Origin: a virus
Reading direction: 5' to 3' (one strand)
Virus record (IMG/VR): IMGVR_UViG_3300036799_000081
Coordinates: 1-46,313 of that record
Length of the DNA: 46,313 bases
The first letter of the stretch is position 1. The number at the start of each line of letters is the position of its first letter. Made by a program: the position numbers and the translations under genes. Below, piece by piece: positions 31,818 through 39,318 of this stretch. The notes beneath the pieces are model-generated. The model was not told the origin of the DNA and ran no database searches. It saw nothing but the letters and a program-made list of their open reading frames with translations.

Positions 31818-31996
31818 ATATCGTTGATCGTCAGTTCGCGTTCGCGCGGCGCAGCCCGTCGCCGTTTCGCTTTCGGCAGGTCGCCGTAACGCTTGCGCCA
31901 GTAGAAGCTGGCGCGGCTCATTTCAAGTTTGAGCCAAGGCTTGAGCGAGCGTTCGCTCTTCGGGTCCACCGGACGGCCCATGGATTTTTGAGACAT
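31814..31996 (-). CDS. small HTH-like DNA-binding protein
   Basis: 60 residues, strongly basic. KPWLKLEMSRASFYWRKRYG (about 19-38) resembles the recognition part of a small helix-turn-helix of the type GMSRATFYRRRRAG. It has its own promoter (32023-32051) and GAAAGGGGA as ribosome binding site. Its promoter overlaps the CTAGACC motif, so it may be autoregulated and is a candidate for the protein that reads this motif; that link is inference. It faces the end of the virion operon. Confidence 0.65.
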   Translation of the reverse strand: MSQKSMGRPVDPKSERSLKPWLKLEMSRASFYWRKRYGDLPKAKRRRAAPRERELTINDI

Positions 31997-32022
31997 CGTT
32001 CGTCCCCTTTCTGGTCTAGCAC

Positions 32023-32051
32023 CATATAGGGGAGGCGTCGCTATAACGCAA
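32023..32051 (-). promoter_or_regulatory. sigma70-like promoter of the small HTH gene
   Basis: On the minus strand TTGCGT (32051-32046) and TATATG (32028-32023) are 17 bp apart. GCTAGACC lies just downstream of the -10 box (32020-32013). The leader from promoter to ATG (31996) is about 20 nt and includes the ribosome binding site. Confidence 0.65.
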
Positions 32052-32056
32052 CGGGC

Positions 32057-32135
32057 GGGACGGGCTGTCTCGGACTGTTGCGGCAGCTCGCAGCCCGTCC
32101 CTGTCCGTCGCCTTCAGGGGGTCCCAAGGCGACGG
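32057..32135. terminator. two strong hairpins between the disordered-protein gene and the HTH promoter
   Basis: CCGTCGCCTT (32105-32114) pairs perfectly with AAGGCGACGG (32126-32135), 8 nt after the stop of the minus-strand gene. GGGACGGGCTG (32057-32067) pairs perfectly with CAGCCCGTCCC (32091-32101) around a 23-nt loop. Neither has a U tract. They may end minus-strand transcription and also read-through from the virion operon, or belong to a small structured RNA. Confidence 0.5.
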
Positions 32136-32143
32136 AGTTCAGA

Positions 32144-32944
32144 TCACAAATCGTCGGAACGCGACTCGGCGCGCTCGCCCCGGTCGTTGGGGCCTTCTCC
32201 CGGCATGTCGGGAGAGCGCGCCCGTCCGTCGGCGCGGGTGCCTTGCCCGCCGGCGCCGCCCGGAGCCTTGTTCACGTCGTCGTCCTTGGACTCGGGGCCG
32301 CGAAGCTTGCGGGCGTCCGGACGCGTGCCTTCCTTGTCGCGGTCCCAACCGACGTTCTCGTCGTCCTTGTTGTCGCGCCCCTGTTTGGTCTTGGCTTCGG
32401 ACTCGCGAGCTTTCTTCGCGGCTTCCTCGTCCCAACCCGTGCTGGCGTCCTTCATGCCCTCTTCGAGCTTGCCGCCGGCGCCTTCGACGCGGCTCCACGC
32501 CTCCGGACGCACGCGCTCGGCCGCCTCCCTCTCGGTGAGTTCGTATTCTTCCTGGGTGACGGGCTGGCCAGCGACATAGTCTTTGCCCTTGGGCAGCGGC
32601 GGACGGGGATTGTCGGCCGTCCATTGCGACGGCTCCGGGGGCATGTTGGTGGGGTCGGTCGCGGGCGAAGGATGAGCGCTCCGATCGCCGCCATGCTCGT
32701 CGTCGCGAGGCTTGGTGTCGTAGTCGGAGGCAACGCCGGACGGGCTGTTCGGGTCTTTGCCCGTGGACGGGTCAACCGCCTTTTGACGACTCTGGTCCTC
32801 GTGCTGGCGCTGCACGGGCTGCGACTGCTGGGGAGGACGTTGCTGCCCCGTGCCTTGCGGCTGGTTTGGACGCGCTTGCGGCGGGCTGGCGGGGTGTCTC
32901 TGGTCGGCGGGTTTCGACGGCGGTTGCTGCGGAGTCGTGGCCAT
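32144..32944 (-). CDS. disordered hydrophilic protein
   Basis: 266 residues. The first 90 are Gln/Pro-rich (MATTPQQPPSKPADQRHPAS; QGTGQQRPPQQSQPVQRQHE); the rest is Asp/Glu/Lys/Arg-rich and helical in places (DEEAAKKARESEAKTKQGRD), with many Gly-Pro turns. No hydrophobic core is visible, so it is probably disordered. It starts at ATG 32944 behind AAGAGGAAGC. It follows a strong terminator, so it needs its own promoter, which I could not identify. No family is recognised. Confidence 0.65.
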   Translation of the reverse strand: MATTPQQPPSKPADQRHPASPPQARPNQPQGTGQQRPPQQSQPVQRQHEDQSRQKAVDPSTGKDPNSPSGVASDYDTKPRDDEHGGDRSAHPSPATDPTNMPPEPSQWTADNPRPPLPKGKDYVAGQPVTQEEYELTEREAAERVRPEAWSRVEGAGGKLEEGMKDASTGWDEEAAKKARESEAKTKQGRDNKDDENVGWDRDKEGTRPDARKLRGPESKDDDVNKAPGGAGGQGTRADGRARSPDMPGEGPNDRGERAESRSDDL

Positions 32945-32969
32945 TGGCTTGCTTCCTCTTAGAGAATGC

Positions 32970-33003
32970 AAAAAACGGCCCACCCCGTTTCCGGGATGGA
33001 CCG
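32970..33003 (-). terminator. intrinsic terminator after the PEP-CTERM gene
   Basis: On the minus strand a 12-bp stem (33003-32992 with 32987-32976, two G-U pairs) with a GAAA loop is followed by TTTTTT. It lies 12 bp past the stop of the PEP-CTERM gene and is the best-formed terminator on the minus strand. Confidence 0.88.
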
Positions 33004-33015
33004 CCTCCGATAGCA

Positions 33016-33750
33016 TTAAACAGCGAAACGCGCCGTTTTGTTGCGCTTCCACCCGGCGAGCGCAAGCCCGATAAAGCCGAAACCAAGCATCGCCCAGGTG
33101 GACGGCTCCGGAACCGCCGTCGTCGCCGCCATCGACTCGTTGAAGCCGGTGATCGACGCCCCTCCGGCGAGGGCCAAATTCGCCGTCTGCGTCATCGAGA
33201 ATAACCCGCCGGCGAAAAACGGCGAATTGTTGGTGCCGGCGAAGCTGTCCGGATTTGTGGTCGGCGCGCCCGACGTGGTGAACAAGAGCGAGCCAGGGAT
33301 GTTGAGCCCGATGCCCGCGGGCTGACCGTTGGCCGGATCGGCGAAGAACCGCAGCGTCGAGACTCCCGAACCCGCCGCTTCGTTGAAGGTCAGGCTCGCG
33401 GACTCACGAATATCGTTGACCGGACCGACGAAGTTGGTGTCGCCGACGATCGCCGTCAAATGCCCCAACGCCGAGCCGGTGTTCTGGATCAGCGAAGTCG
33501 AGAATTGCAGGTTGTCGTCGTTAAGGGCGCTGTTGCTCGCCGCCACGGTGCCGATGATGTGGAACGCGCCAACCGTCGTGTTGAGGATGATGATGTTGTT
33601 GGCCGGTCCGGCGAGATCGCACGCCTGCCCGTCGGCGCAGGTGACGACGTTGACGCCGTCGGTGAAGGCGATCTGCAGCGTGGCGCTGGCGGGCGCCGCG
33701 AACGCGACGAACGCCGTCGCGCCAAGAAGCAGTGAAACGAATTTCTTCAT
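33016..33750 (-). CDS. secreted PEP-CTERM sorting-domain protein
   Basis: 244 residues. The N-terminus is a signal peptide (MKKFVSLLLGATAFVAFAAP, cleavage probably after ASA near 23). The middle is beta-rich and Asn/Thr/Gly/Ala-rich, lacking catalytic motifs. The C-terminus is a textbook PEP-CTERM signal: AVPEPSTWAML, a hydrophobic helix (GFGFIGLALAG) and a basic end (WKRNKTARFAV). In bacteria this signal is handled by exosortase, so the product should be displayed or released by the infected host. AAAGGGGA precedes the ATG. A terminator follows. Such a protein in a phage is unusual and looks like an acquired accessory gene. Confidence 0.88.
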   Translation of the reverse strand: MKKFVSLLLGATAFVAFAAPASATLQIAFTDGVNVVTCADGQACDLAGPANNIIILNTTVGAFHIIGTVAASNSALNDDNLQFSTSLIQNTGSALGHLTAIVGDTNFVGPVNDIRESASLTFNEAAGSGVSTLRFFADPANGQPAGIGLNIPGSLLFTTSGAPTTNPDSFAGTNNSPFFAGGLFSMTQTANLALAGGASITGFNESMAATTAVPEPSTWAMLGFGFIGLALAGWKRNKTARFAV

Positions 33751-33788
33751 GAGATTTCCCCTTTCGTATTGAGTTTCCAGATTTAGCT

Positions 33789-34256
33789 TTAGCAGGGCCG
33801 GAACGCGATTTCTAATGACACTCGTTCGTACTTTCTGACGTAAACGCCTGCAACGCAAAGCTTGTGATGGACTTCGCAATAAGCCTCGGACTTCGGGTCC
33901 ATGGGCGCGCCGCAGAAAAGATATTCGCCGCGATGCTCCAAGGTTTCAGTCGGGTAGCGGCAATCGTTCGGGCGCAGGCCCATGAGCGGGACTTCGCCGA
34001 ACTTCGAGCGCGGAGGAACCTTCGCCAGACGCGACAGGTCGGAGATAAATCTTCTCACGGGCGTTTTCTTTCGTAAACGCGAAGCAAACGGTTGCGGCCG
34101 CAAAGGAAAACGAAGATCGCCGTCTCGACGAGCGCGATGGATCAGCCCGCAGACGGTCCCTTTGGTCATCCCCAACCGGCTGGCGATCTTGGACGCGGGC
34201 AGGTCGGCTTCCCAGAGCGCCGCAATCTCGTTCAGCTTGTGAGTGAAGTTTATCAC
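33789..34256 (-). CDS. GcrA-like transcription regulator
   Basis: 155 residues from GTG, whose start overlaps the stop of the tiny membrane gene (GTGA). Residues 7-44 form the GcrA-type helix-turn-helix (KLNEIAALWEADLPASKIAS, then TKGTVCGLIHRA). A basic linker leads to the C-terminal GcrA signature: LRPNDCRYP (C99), EYLFCGAPM (C115) and EAYCEVHHKLC (C127, H130/H131), probably a zinc site. Cellular GcrA acts with sigma70 at promoters carrying methylated GANTC in Alphaproteobacteria. A phage copy could redirect host RNA polymerase or sense CcrM methylation. Its host-like nature supports an alphaproteobacterial host. Confidence 0.82.
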   Translation of the reverse strand: MINFTHKLNEIAALWEADLPASKIASRLGMTKGTVCGLIHRARRDGDLRFPLRPQPFASRLRKKTPVRRFISDLSRLAKVPPRSKFGEVPLMGLRPNDCRYPTETLEHRGEYLFCGAPMDPKSEAYCEVHHKLCVAGVYVRKYERVSLEIAFRPC

Positions 34257-34345
34257 AGGAGCCCCAAGGCGCGAGCGTCCAAGAACGCCAGCGCGCCGAC
34301 GAATGCGACGGCGACGGCGAACAGGATCGCGTAATCGCGTTTCAT
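34253..34345 (-). CDS. tiny membrane peptide
   Basis: 30 residues: MKRDYAILFAVAVAFVGALA and then FLDARALGLL, one hydrophobic helix with a charged N-terminus. AAGGGGAGC lies upstream of its ATG. It starts inside the stop of the secreted-protein gene (ATGA) and stops inside the GTG of the GcrA-like gene (GTGA), so all three are translationally coupled. Function unknown. Confidence 0.6.
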   Translation of the reverse strand: MKRDYAILFAVAVAFVGALAFLDARALGLL

Positions 34346-34626
34346 TTAAGCTCCCCTTTGATCTTTTCGAGCGCGTCCTGACGAGCCCATGTCTCAAGAA
34401 GTTCGGATGTCACAGTGATCTCGATCGTGACTCGCTCTGTGACATCGCCGCCCAAAGTTTGGACGGCTGGACGGGGAGCCTGCGCGACGAAGCGGGTATT
34501 TAGTCGCGCGCTTAAATACCCGCACCTTTGCGGGGCGGGGTATTTCCATACCCTAAACTTATGACAGGAAGCCTGCGCCGGCTGGCTGGCCAGAAGCCCG
34601 AGAACGAGCGCCAGCGCCAATCTCAC
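34342..34626 (-). CDS. small secreted protein
   Basis: 94 residues with a clear signal peptide (MRLALALVLGLLASQPAQAS, cut near residue 19). The mature part begins CHKFRVWKYPAPQRCGYL, with two cysteines that could form a disulphide, and ends in a charged helix (TWARQDALEKIKGELK). It overlaps the genes on both sides by ATGA. It may act in the periplasm; no known family is recognised with certainty. Confidence 0.7.
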   Translation of the reverse strand: MRLALALVLGLLASQPAQASCHKFRVWKYPAPQRCGYLSARLNTRFVAQAPRPAVQTLGGDVTERVTIEITVTSELLETWARQDALEKIKGELK

Positions 34627-35057
34627 GGAAGCTGCTCGGACGCCAGACGCGCTTGCCCCTCGATGTCAGCCCAATGATCGTGGTGGTTGGGGTCGCCGGA
34701 CAAGATGCGCGCGATCTTGGTGAAGATCGCCTCGAGGCTTTCGCGCTGCACGTCGGTCAAGGCGCCGCTCCAGTTGGGCGTATTCTTGGACACGTCCTTG
34801 AGGCGTTGGGCGATCAGCGCCGTCGCGGCGAAGTCGCCATGCGTATGCTCGCGCCTGGCGAGGACCGGAAGCCGCCCGGCGGCGATCGCCTCCATTTCGA
34901 GTCGCGAGACTTGAACCGCTTCGCCGGGACCGGCTTGCCGCAAACGCTCCTCCAGCCGTTCAAGATCGAGGCTCTGCTCCGCTTGGACGGCGGCGGCGGC
35001 GCGCGCGTTGCGGCGCTCCAGCGCCTCTTGATCGGCGGGACCATATTCAAAGTTCAT
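34623..35057 (-). CDS. DUF6378-like phage protein
   Basis: 144 residues. The N-terminal half is coiled (ERRNARAAAAVQAEQSLDLE; RLEERLRQAG). The C-terminal segment ALTDVQRESLEAIFTKIARI followed by LSGDPNHHDHWADIEGQARL is typical of DUF6378 (K-aRil-GdpnH-DhW-DI-GYA), a family of unknown function common in phages. GGAG lies upstream of the ATG. The leader carries a CTAGTCCATAAACTGCG element similar to that near 36957. The stop overlaps the next gene (ATGA). Confidence 0.65.
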   Translation of the reverse strand: MNFEYGPADQEALERRNARAAAAVQAEQSLDLERLEERLRQAGPGEAVQVSRLEMEAIAAGRLPVLARREHTHGDFAATALIAQRLKDVSKNTPNWSGALTDVQRESLEAIFTKIARILSGDPNHHDHWADIEGQARLASEQLP

Positions 35058-35074
35058 AAAAATTTTTCTCCGAG

Positions 35075-35091
35075 CGCAGTTTATGGACTAG
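35075..35091 (-). promoter_or_regulatory. CTAG-type control element in a leader
   Basis: The minus strand reads CTAGTCCATAAACTGCG followed by a GGAG ribosome binding site and an A/T run before ATG. The upstream part of the DUF2800 gene reads CTAGACCAGAAACTGCG followed by GGAG and a similar A/T run. CTAGTCCATA also matches the promoter at 143. No matching -35 box is seen 17 bp upstream. Confidence 0.4.
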
Positions 35092-35095
35092 GACG

Positions 35096-35142
35096 TAAAA
35101 CAGGGAGGCGGCGCGCTCCCCCTTCCGCTCACGCGCCGCTCC
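35096..35142 (-). terminator. hairpin terminator after the SSB gene
   Basis: The minus strand reads GGAGCGGCGCG, a 15-nt loop, then CGCGCCGCCTCC (one bulged C) and CTGTTTTAC. It lies directly behind the DUF2815 gene and ahead of the CTAG element and the DUF6378-like gene, so it probably separates two transcription units. Confidence 0.6.
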
Positions 35143-35153
35143 TTCCTTTCAGG

Positions 35154-35693
35154 TCAAAACGGACTGTCGGTGTTGTCTTCGGCGGCGATGGCCCCAAACG
35201 CCTTGGACGCGGAGATGCGCCCGTCGATGCGCGTTCCCTCTTTAATGAGCTGAAGATGATTGAGCCCGAAGCTCACCCCCTTCTTGCCCGAGTTCGACCA
35301 CGCGAACGGGGCGACGCTGGCCCGCACTTTCATGCCGGCGTAGACGAGGCTCGGGTCGATCACGTCCTGGACTTGCGCGTCCACGACGCCGGGACGCTGT
35401 TCGCTCCATGGATTGATGAAGGTCATCCCGTCGTCGTAGCCCGCATAATCTTTCTCGCCCGCGTCCTTAAACGGAAAAGCGAGGCTCTTGAGGTTAACGT
35501 CCGCGCCGAATTTGTCTTTCGCCGCCTTGAGGCAAGCGCTTTGCATCGCCTTGTATTCGGGGCTGGCCTGCGCTTTCTTGTCGAACAGCAAAGCGCAAGA
35601 GAAAACCGGCTTGGACCCCTCGGAGCGGGGACGCGGCGCGAACAGCACCGGGAACGAGAGCGTCGCTTCGGGGGTGATAAGATTGTTCGCCAT
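35154..35693 (-). CDS. single-stranded DNA-binding protein, DUF2815 (T7 gp2.5-like)
   Basis: 179 residues. It opens with LITPEATLSFPVLFAPRPRS and GSKPVFSCALLFDK, followed by helical SPEYKAMQSACLKAAKDKFG and KVRASVAPFAWSNSGKKGVS, the layout of DUF2815. The C-terminus is acidic with a final Phe (AAEDNTDSPF), as in gp2.5-type SSBs where this tail contacts replication partners. It would coat single-stranded DNA for replication and recombination, in line with the neighbouring DUF2800 nuclease and SNF2 helicase genes. AAAGGAAC precedes the ATG. Confidence 0.85.
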   Translation of the reverse strand: MANNLITPEATLSFPVLFAPRPRSEGSKPVFSCALLFDKKAQASPEYKAMQSACLKAAKDKFGADVNLKSLAFPFKDAGEKDYAGYDDGMTFINPWSEQRPGVVDAQVQDVIDPSLVYAGMKVRASVAPFAWSNSGKKGVSFGLNHLQLIKEGTRIDGRISASKAFGAIAAEDNTDSPF

Positions 35694-35783
35694 GATTTAT
35701 GAGTTCCTTTGAGTTCCGACTTCGTCGCCTTCCCCTCTCGTTTTTCAGGCGTTGCGGGGGAGGTAGGCTTGATGGTATTCGGG

Positions 35784-36929
35784 CTAGACTACATTGTCAA
35801 TGGGCGAAAACGCCTTTTTCGCGCTCATGTCGACGCCGTCCCGGGCGTCGTCGTCGCGGACCAGCGTCGTCCCGGAACTCTCTTTTGTAATCAACGGCAG
35901 CAGGGGTTTCATGTCCTTGAAATAAGCCTTCATCGCCCGCTCGGCTGCGGCGACCGACACCACTTTCACGACTGCGTGGAGCGGGACGCCGGCCACGTTC
36001 AAAGCGGCGAGGGCGTCGTTGTCGTCGGTCCATTTTCGCATTGCGCGCTTGGGGACGAGCTTCCAGTTCGGGATCGTTTGACCGTGATCGGCTCGCTGGC
36101 TGGCCTCCGCACGAACAAGATTGATCCATGCGCTGATAAGCTCTGCCTTGTCCAAAGCGTGAGACAGATCGTCGTTGGAGAGCCCGGAGACGATTGTCTG
36201 CGGATCAGGCGCGAACGCCGCGCGCGCCTCCATCTGCGCCATAGCCGCCAAAGTCCTGCACTCCCCGGCCCGAACGCACCACCGGCAATGTGAACCGGGG
36301 GTTTCAGTTTGGTCTTCATCGGCGATCCTCTGGAGGGCGGGCTCGAGAATTTCGGCTTCCCAGATTTTAAGCTCGCCCACGCCGAGCGTCACGCTTTGGA
36401 CGGGCGGTCCAGCCGTCCGAGGCTGGATGATGGTGAGCTTGACTTGAAGCGCGTCCGGCGTTTGCGCCAACCCGCCGAGCCCGTAGATCTTGAGCTGCGG
36501 ATTGTTCTCGACGCCGACGGCGACGCCCCGGCCGTACTTCAGATCGACGACTTCAAGCGTCTTGTTCGGGACGAGAGTGTAGGCGAGCGCGTCCGCCGTC
36601 CCGTAAAGCGGCTCCGGCAGATAGGTCAGCTTGACCCGCGTCTCGAAGGCGCACCAGGTCGCGCCCTTCCGCAGCGCCTCCACATATTTGACGTAATGCT
36701 CGACGTGATCGAGCATGTCGTCCGAGATCACGATGTCCTCGCCGTCCACGGAGACGACGGCCGGAGCCGGGAGCCCGTGGGCCAGATGCTCGGCGGCTTC
36801 GTGCGCCGCCGCGCCTTCGCGGGTGTACGGAGACGGCAGGCGTTTCTTGCCTCTGGCCAGGGTCACGCTCGCAGGGCATTTCAACCAGATCGACGCCGAC
36901 GAAGGCGAAGCGTCAGCGTGGGCGCTCAT
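35784..36929 (-). CDS. DUF2800 PD-(D/E)XK nuclease with Fe-S cysteines
   Basis: 381 residues. IWLKCPASVTLARG places a cysteine (C19) near the N-terminus, with GAAAHEAAEHL (H43/E44) after it. The nuclease core has GTADALAY (D113) and LEVVDLKYG (D129, K131). SHCRWCVRAGEC gives C215, C218 and C224, which with C19 fit the Cas4/AddB-type 4Fe-4S arrangement. DUF2800 proteins are Cas4-like exonucleases often paired with DUF2815 in phage replication blocks, as here. The ATG overlaps the stop of the preceding gene (TAATG). Confidence 0.87.
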   Translation of the reverse strand: MSAHADASPSSASIWLKCPASVTLARGKKRLPSPYTREGAAAHEAAEHLAHGLPAPAVVSVDGEDIVISDDMLDHVEHYVKYVEALRKGATWCAFETRVKLTYLPEPLYGTADALAYTLVPNKTLEVVDLKYGRGVAVGVENNPQLKIYGLGGLAQTPDALQVKLTIIQPRTAGPPVQSVTLGVGELKIWEAEILEPALQRIADEDQTETPGSHCRWCVRAGECRTLAAMAQMEARAAFAPDPQTIVSGLSNDDLSHALDKAELISAWINLVRAEASQRADHGQTIPNWKLVPKRAMRKWTDDNDALAALNVAGVPLHAVVKVVSVAAAERAMKAYFKDMKPLLPLITKESSGTTLVRDDDARDGVDMSAKKAFSPIDNVV

Positions 36930-37144
36930 TATAATTTTTTTCGCTCCGCAGTTTCTGGTCTAGTCTCTTTATCAACATCCGCAATCGGCGTCGAGCCCGG
37001 AGCGAAAATATTCTGCTCCGGGGCGCTGCTGTTCTCGTCCTGCCAGGCGCGGGCCTGGTTGGCGGCTTCCGCGAGCTTGCGCGATTTTGCGTAAGCGGTT
37101 CCGGCCAGGCCGTACTCGGGCGGCAGCGGCGGGTCGTCAGGCAT
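36929..37144 (-). CDS. small hypothetical protein
   Basis: 71 residues starting MPDDPPLPPEYGLAGTAYAK, then helical SRKLAEAANQARAWQDENSS and a polar tail. It begins inside the previous gene (8-bp overlap, ATGCCTGA) and its stop shares one base with the ATG of the DUF2800 gene (TAATG), so it lies within a coupled chain. A GGTCTAG copy (36957-36963) falls inside its coding part. No family is recognised. Confidence 0.6.
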   Translation of the reverse strand: MPDDPPLPPEYGLAGTAYAKSRKLAEAANQARAWQDENSSAPEQNIFAPGSTPIADVDKETRPETAERKKL

Positions 37145-37766
37145 TGGCGAATTCCTTCTCCATCGCCCGACGGATTTCCGGGAACGGCCCGACGGGCAGT
37201 TCCGAGATCTTATCCTTGCCGTGCCTCTGCGCCATGCTCGAAGCGAAGGCGAGGACGCTCTCTTTGCGCTTGGGGTCCTTGAGGATGCCCGCCAGCGTGT
37301 CCAGAACGTGCTGGCGGTCGCCCGCCGGGTCCGGCTCGTCCAACGGCGCGACGGCCGCCGGCGGGGCCTTTGCGGCCTTCTTTTTCGGACTTGTGACATC
37401 CTCGTCCAGCGCCGCGTCCGGCTCGGCGGCGACGGCTTCAGACGCCGCGCCGTTGGCTTTCGCGCGCTTTTTCTTGGGCTCGGGAAGCGGCGGCGGCTCG
37501 TCGATCTGCGGGCCAGCCTCGGGCGCAGTCTCGGGGGGACTGATCGGCGGGTTCTGGTCGCGCTGGTCGATGATCTCCAGCTTGAAGCCGTCGTCGCGCA
37601 ACCGCTCGCGCACCGCGTCGATAAGCGCGTCCATCGGAATTTCATGCAACGCCGTCAGTCTACTACTAGAACCGGGCTCGGGCGTCGTGGTCAGAGTGTT
37701 GAGCTTGCGGAACTCATTCACCAGTTGGTCGGCGTCGTCGGCGATGATGGTCAGGGTGAAAGGCAT
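37137..37766 (-). CDS. hypothetical replication-block protein with disordered linker
   Basis: 209 residues. The N-terminal 70 residues look like a small folded domain (MPFTLTIIADDADQLVNEFR; DALIDAVRERLRDDGFKLEI). Residues 72-145 are Pro/Glu/Lys/Ala-rich and disordered with basic clusters (EPKKKRAKANG; SPKKKAAKAPP). The C-terminal 60 residues are helical (DRQHVLDTLAGILKDPKRKE; RHGKDKISELPVGPFPEIRR). AGGAAAGC precedes the ATG. Two folded ends on a flexible tether suggest a bridging role among replication proteins. No family is recognised. Confidence 0.65.
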   Translation of the reverse strand: MPFTLTIIADDADQLVNEFRKLNTLTTTPEPGSSSRLTALHEIPMDALIDAVRERLRDDGFKLEIIDQRDQNPPISPPETAPEAGPQIDEPPPLPEPKKKRAKANGAASEAVAAEPDAALDEDVTSPKKKAAKAPPAAVAPLDEPDPAGDRQHVLDTLAGILKDPKRKESVLAFASSMAQRHGKDKISELPVGPFPEIRRAMEKEFANA

Positions 37767-37768
37767 TT

Positions 37769-37975
37769 TTAGGGGCTTTCCTTTTTCTCGTGGGCTTGTT
37801 CAAAAGCAACAACCGAACCCCGATGCGTTTTGACGCGCGGCAGAAGAGCCGTCATCATTTTATTTCCGCGCTCGGGGAAACCAAAACATTCAAAGAATTT
37901 AAGCAGGCCTCCATAATGGGAGCGCACGACGCGGTGCGCCGCCGCGCTGTCTCCCCCTTGGCGGTAATGCGGCAC
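37769..37975 (-). CDS. small hypothetical protein
   Basis: 68 residues from a GTG that shares a base with the SNF2 stop (TAGTG). It reads MPHYRQGGDSAAAHRVVRSH, then GGLLKFFECFGFPERGNKMM and a basic, polar end. It lies in the coupled minus-strand chain with only 2 bp to the next ATG. The protein is basic, and no family is recognised. Coupling and a clean frame support expression. Confidence 0.55.
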   Translation of the reverse strand: MPHYRQGGDSAAAHRVVRSHYGGLLKFFECFGFPERGNKMMTALLPRVKTHRGSVVAFEQAHEKKESP

Positions 37976-39318
37976 TAAAGTACGTCCTCTTTGTCGAACA
38001 GGTCGGCGAAATCCTGGGTCTTGCGCGCTTGGATTTCCTGCAAGCGTTCGTCATAGGTGCCTACGGCCGATAGGAAGCGGGCCAGCACCGCGTCGTGCTG
38101 GCCGATGCGGTGAATGCGGCACGCCGCTTGCCAGTTGAGCTTGGGCGAAAAGTGACTTTCCACGAACAGCGCGTCGCTGCACTGGAGCTTGCCGCCCGAC
38201 AGCGTGATCGCGGCGCCTCCGGCTTCGATCTGACCGACGAACACGCGGTTCGCGCCCGATAAGAAATCCCCGATGGCGTTGTCGCGGTCGCGCTGGCTGA
38301 CGCCGCCGTCCAGGCGCGAGACGCCGACATCGAGCAGGTTCTTGCAGAGATAATCGATAACGGGCGTGTGGATCGCCCAAACGACGATCTGCCTCACGCC
38401 GCCGTCCAGAAGATCATGGACGAGTTCAGCGGCTTGCTGCGCCTTGGCCATGCCCAATTCCGCGTAGCGCGTCGAGTTCGCCATCATCGCGGCGTGCTTA
38501 AGCACTTCGTCGTCCTTGATCCCGCTCTCGACCAGTTGCGACACGGTGGCGAAATATTCGGGATTGGCGATCTGGACCGGATGCGTCGTGAAGCGCAACG
38601 GCGGAAGATCCTTCATGACGTTGGCCTTCGTCTCGCGGAGGAAAAACCCGTCAAGGCGTCGGCGCAGCTCGGGGACGTTCTTCGAGCCGGTGATGACTTC
38701 GATCATGCGTTCGTTGACGCGCATCGTCTGTTTCTCGCAGTAGCGGTCCTCGAACGCCGTCTTGGTCATCGGCTTGCCGTTCTCCATAATCAGATCCGGG
38801 CGCAAGCTGGCGAGGATCGGCCAAAGCTCGCCCGCGTGGTTGGGGGCCGGCGTGGCGCTCATCGGGTGCGCGAGCCCGAGATTGTCGCGGAAGCCGGTCT
38901 TTCTGGACAAGACGGCCCTGGTGCGCGCGGCGCCGGAATTCTTGAGCGCGTGGCTCTCGTCCAGGATGGAGAGATCAAACGCCGGAACAGCCATCACCTG
39001 ATCGACTATCGCCATCGAGCGCGACAACAAGCCGTAGGTCACATAAAAAACGCCGTCGTTGCGAAACGCCGCCATGTCGCCCATGGTCTTGATGACTTTG
39101 AACGGCGGGTGATCGGGCCAGAACTTTTTCAGTTCGAGCCGCCACGAATAGGTCGCCGTCATCGGGCCGGTGATGAGAACCCGGCGCGCGTTGATCCTCT
39201 TCGCCACGTCGAGCGCGGTGCAGGACTTGCCCAAGCCGGGGTCGAACACGTTGTAGGTGGCGAGCTTGGACGCGGCGATCTTCGTCGCCGCCGCATTCTG
39301 GTAGGGGAAAAGTTTCAT
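37975..39318 (-). CDS. SNF2-family DEAD-like helicase
   Basis: 447 residues. LFPYQNAAATKIA (Q-type start), Walker A FDPGLGKSCTALD (25-37), the DExH box LSILDESHALKN (117-128) and SATPAPNH (motif III) form the first RecA domain. The second has VWAIHTPVIDYL, LSGANRVFVGQIEAGGAAIT and motif VI AACRIHRIGQHDAV with the Arg finger. This set is typical of compact phage SNF2 ATPases that move along DNA during replication or recombination. The start at 39318 overlaps the last mini-gene (ATGA). Confidence 0.9.
   Translation of the reverse strand: MKLFPYQNAAATKIAASKLATYNVFDPGLGKSCTALDVAKRINARRVLITGPMTATYSWRLELKKFWPDHPPFKVIKTMGDMAAFRNDGVFYVTYGLLSRSMAIVDQVMAVPAFDLSILDESHALKNSGAARTRAVLSRKTGFRDNLGLAHPMSATPAPNHAGELWPILASLRPDLIMENGKPMTKTAFEDRYCEKQTMRVNERMIEVITGSKNVPELRRRLDGFFLRETKANVMKDLPPLRFTTHPVQIANPEYFATVSQLVESGIKDDEVLKHAAMMANSTRYAELGMAKAQQAAELVHDLLDGGVRQIVVWAIHTPVIDYLCKNLLDVGVSRLDGGVSQRDRDNAIGDFLSGANRVFVGQIEAGGAAITLSGGKLQCSDALFVESHFSPKLNWQAACRIHRIGQHDAVLARFLSAVGTYDERLQEIQARKTQDFADLFDKEDVL

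Noticed and set aside
32078-32962. 294-residue plus-strand frame opposite the disordered-protein gene
   Set aside because: It reads through the intergenic hairpins and mirrors a minus-strand gene with a proper ribosome binding site.
33016-33879. Longer start for the PEP-CTERM protein
   Set aside because: The extra N-terminal residues are Arg-rich and would bury the signal peptide; the ATG at 33750 has a clear ribosome binding site.
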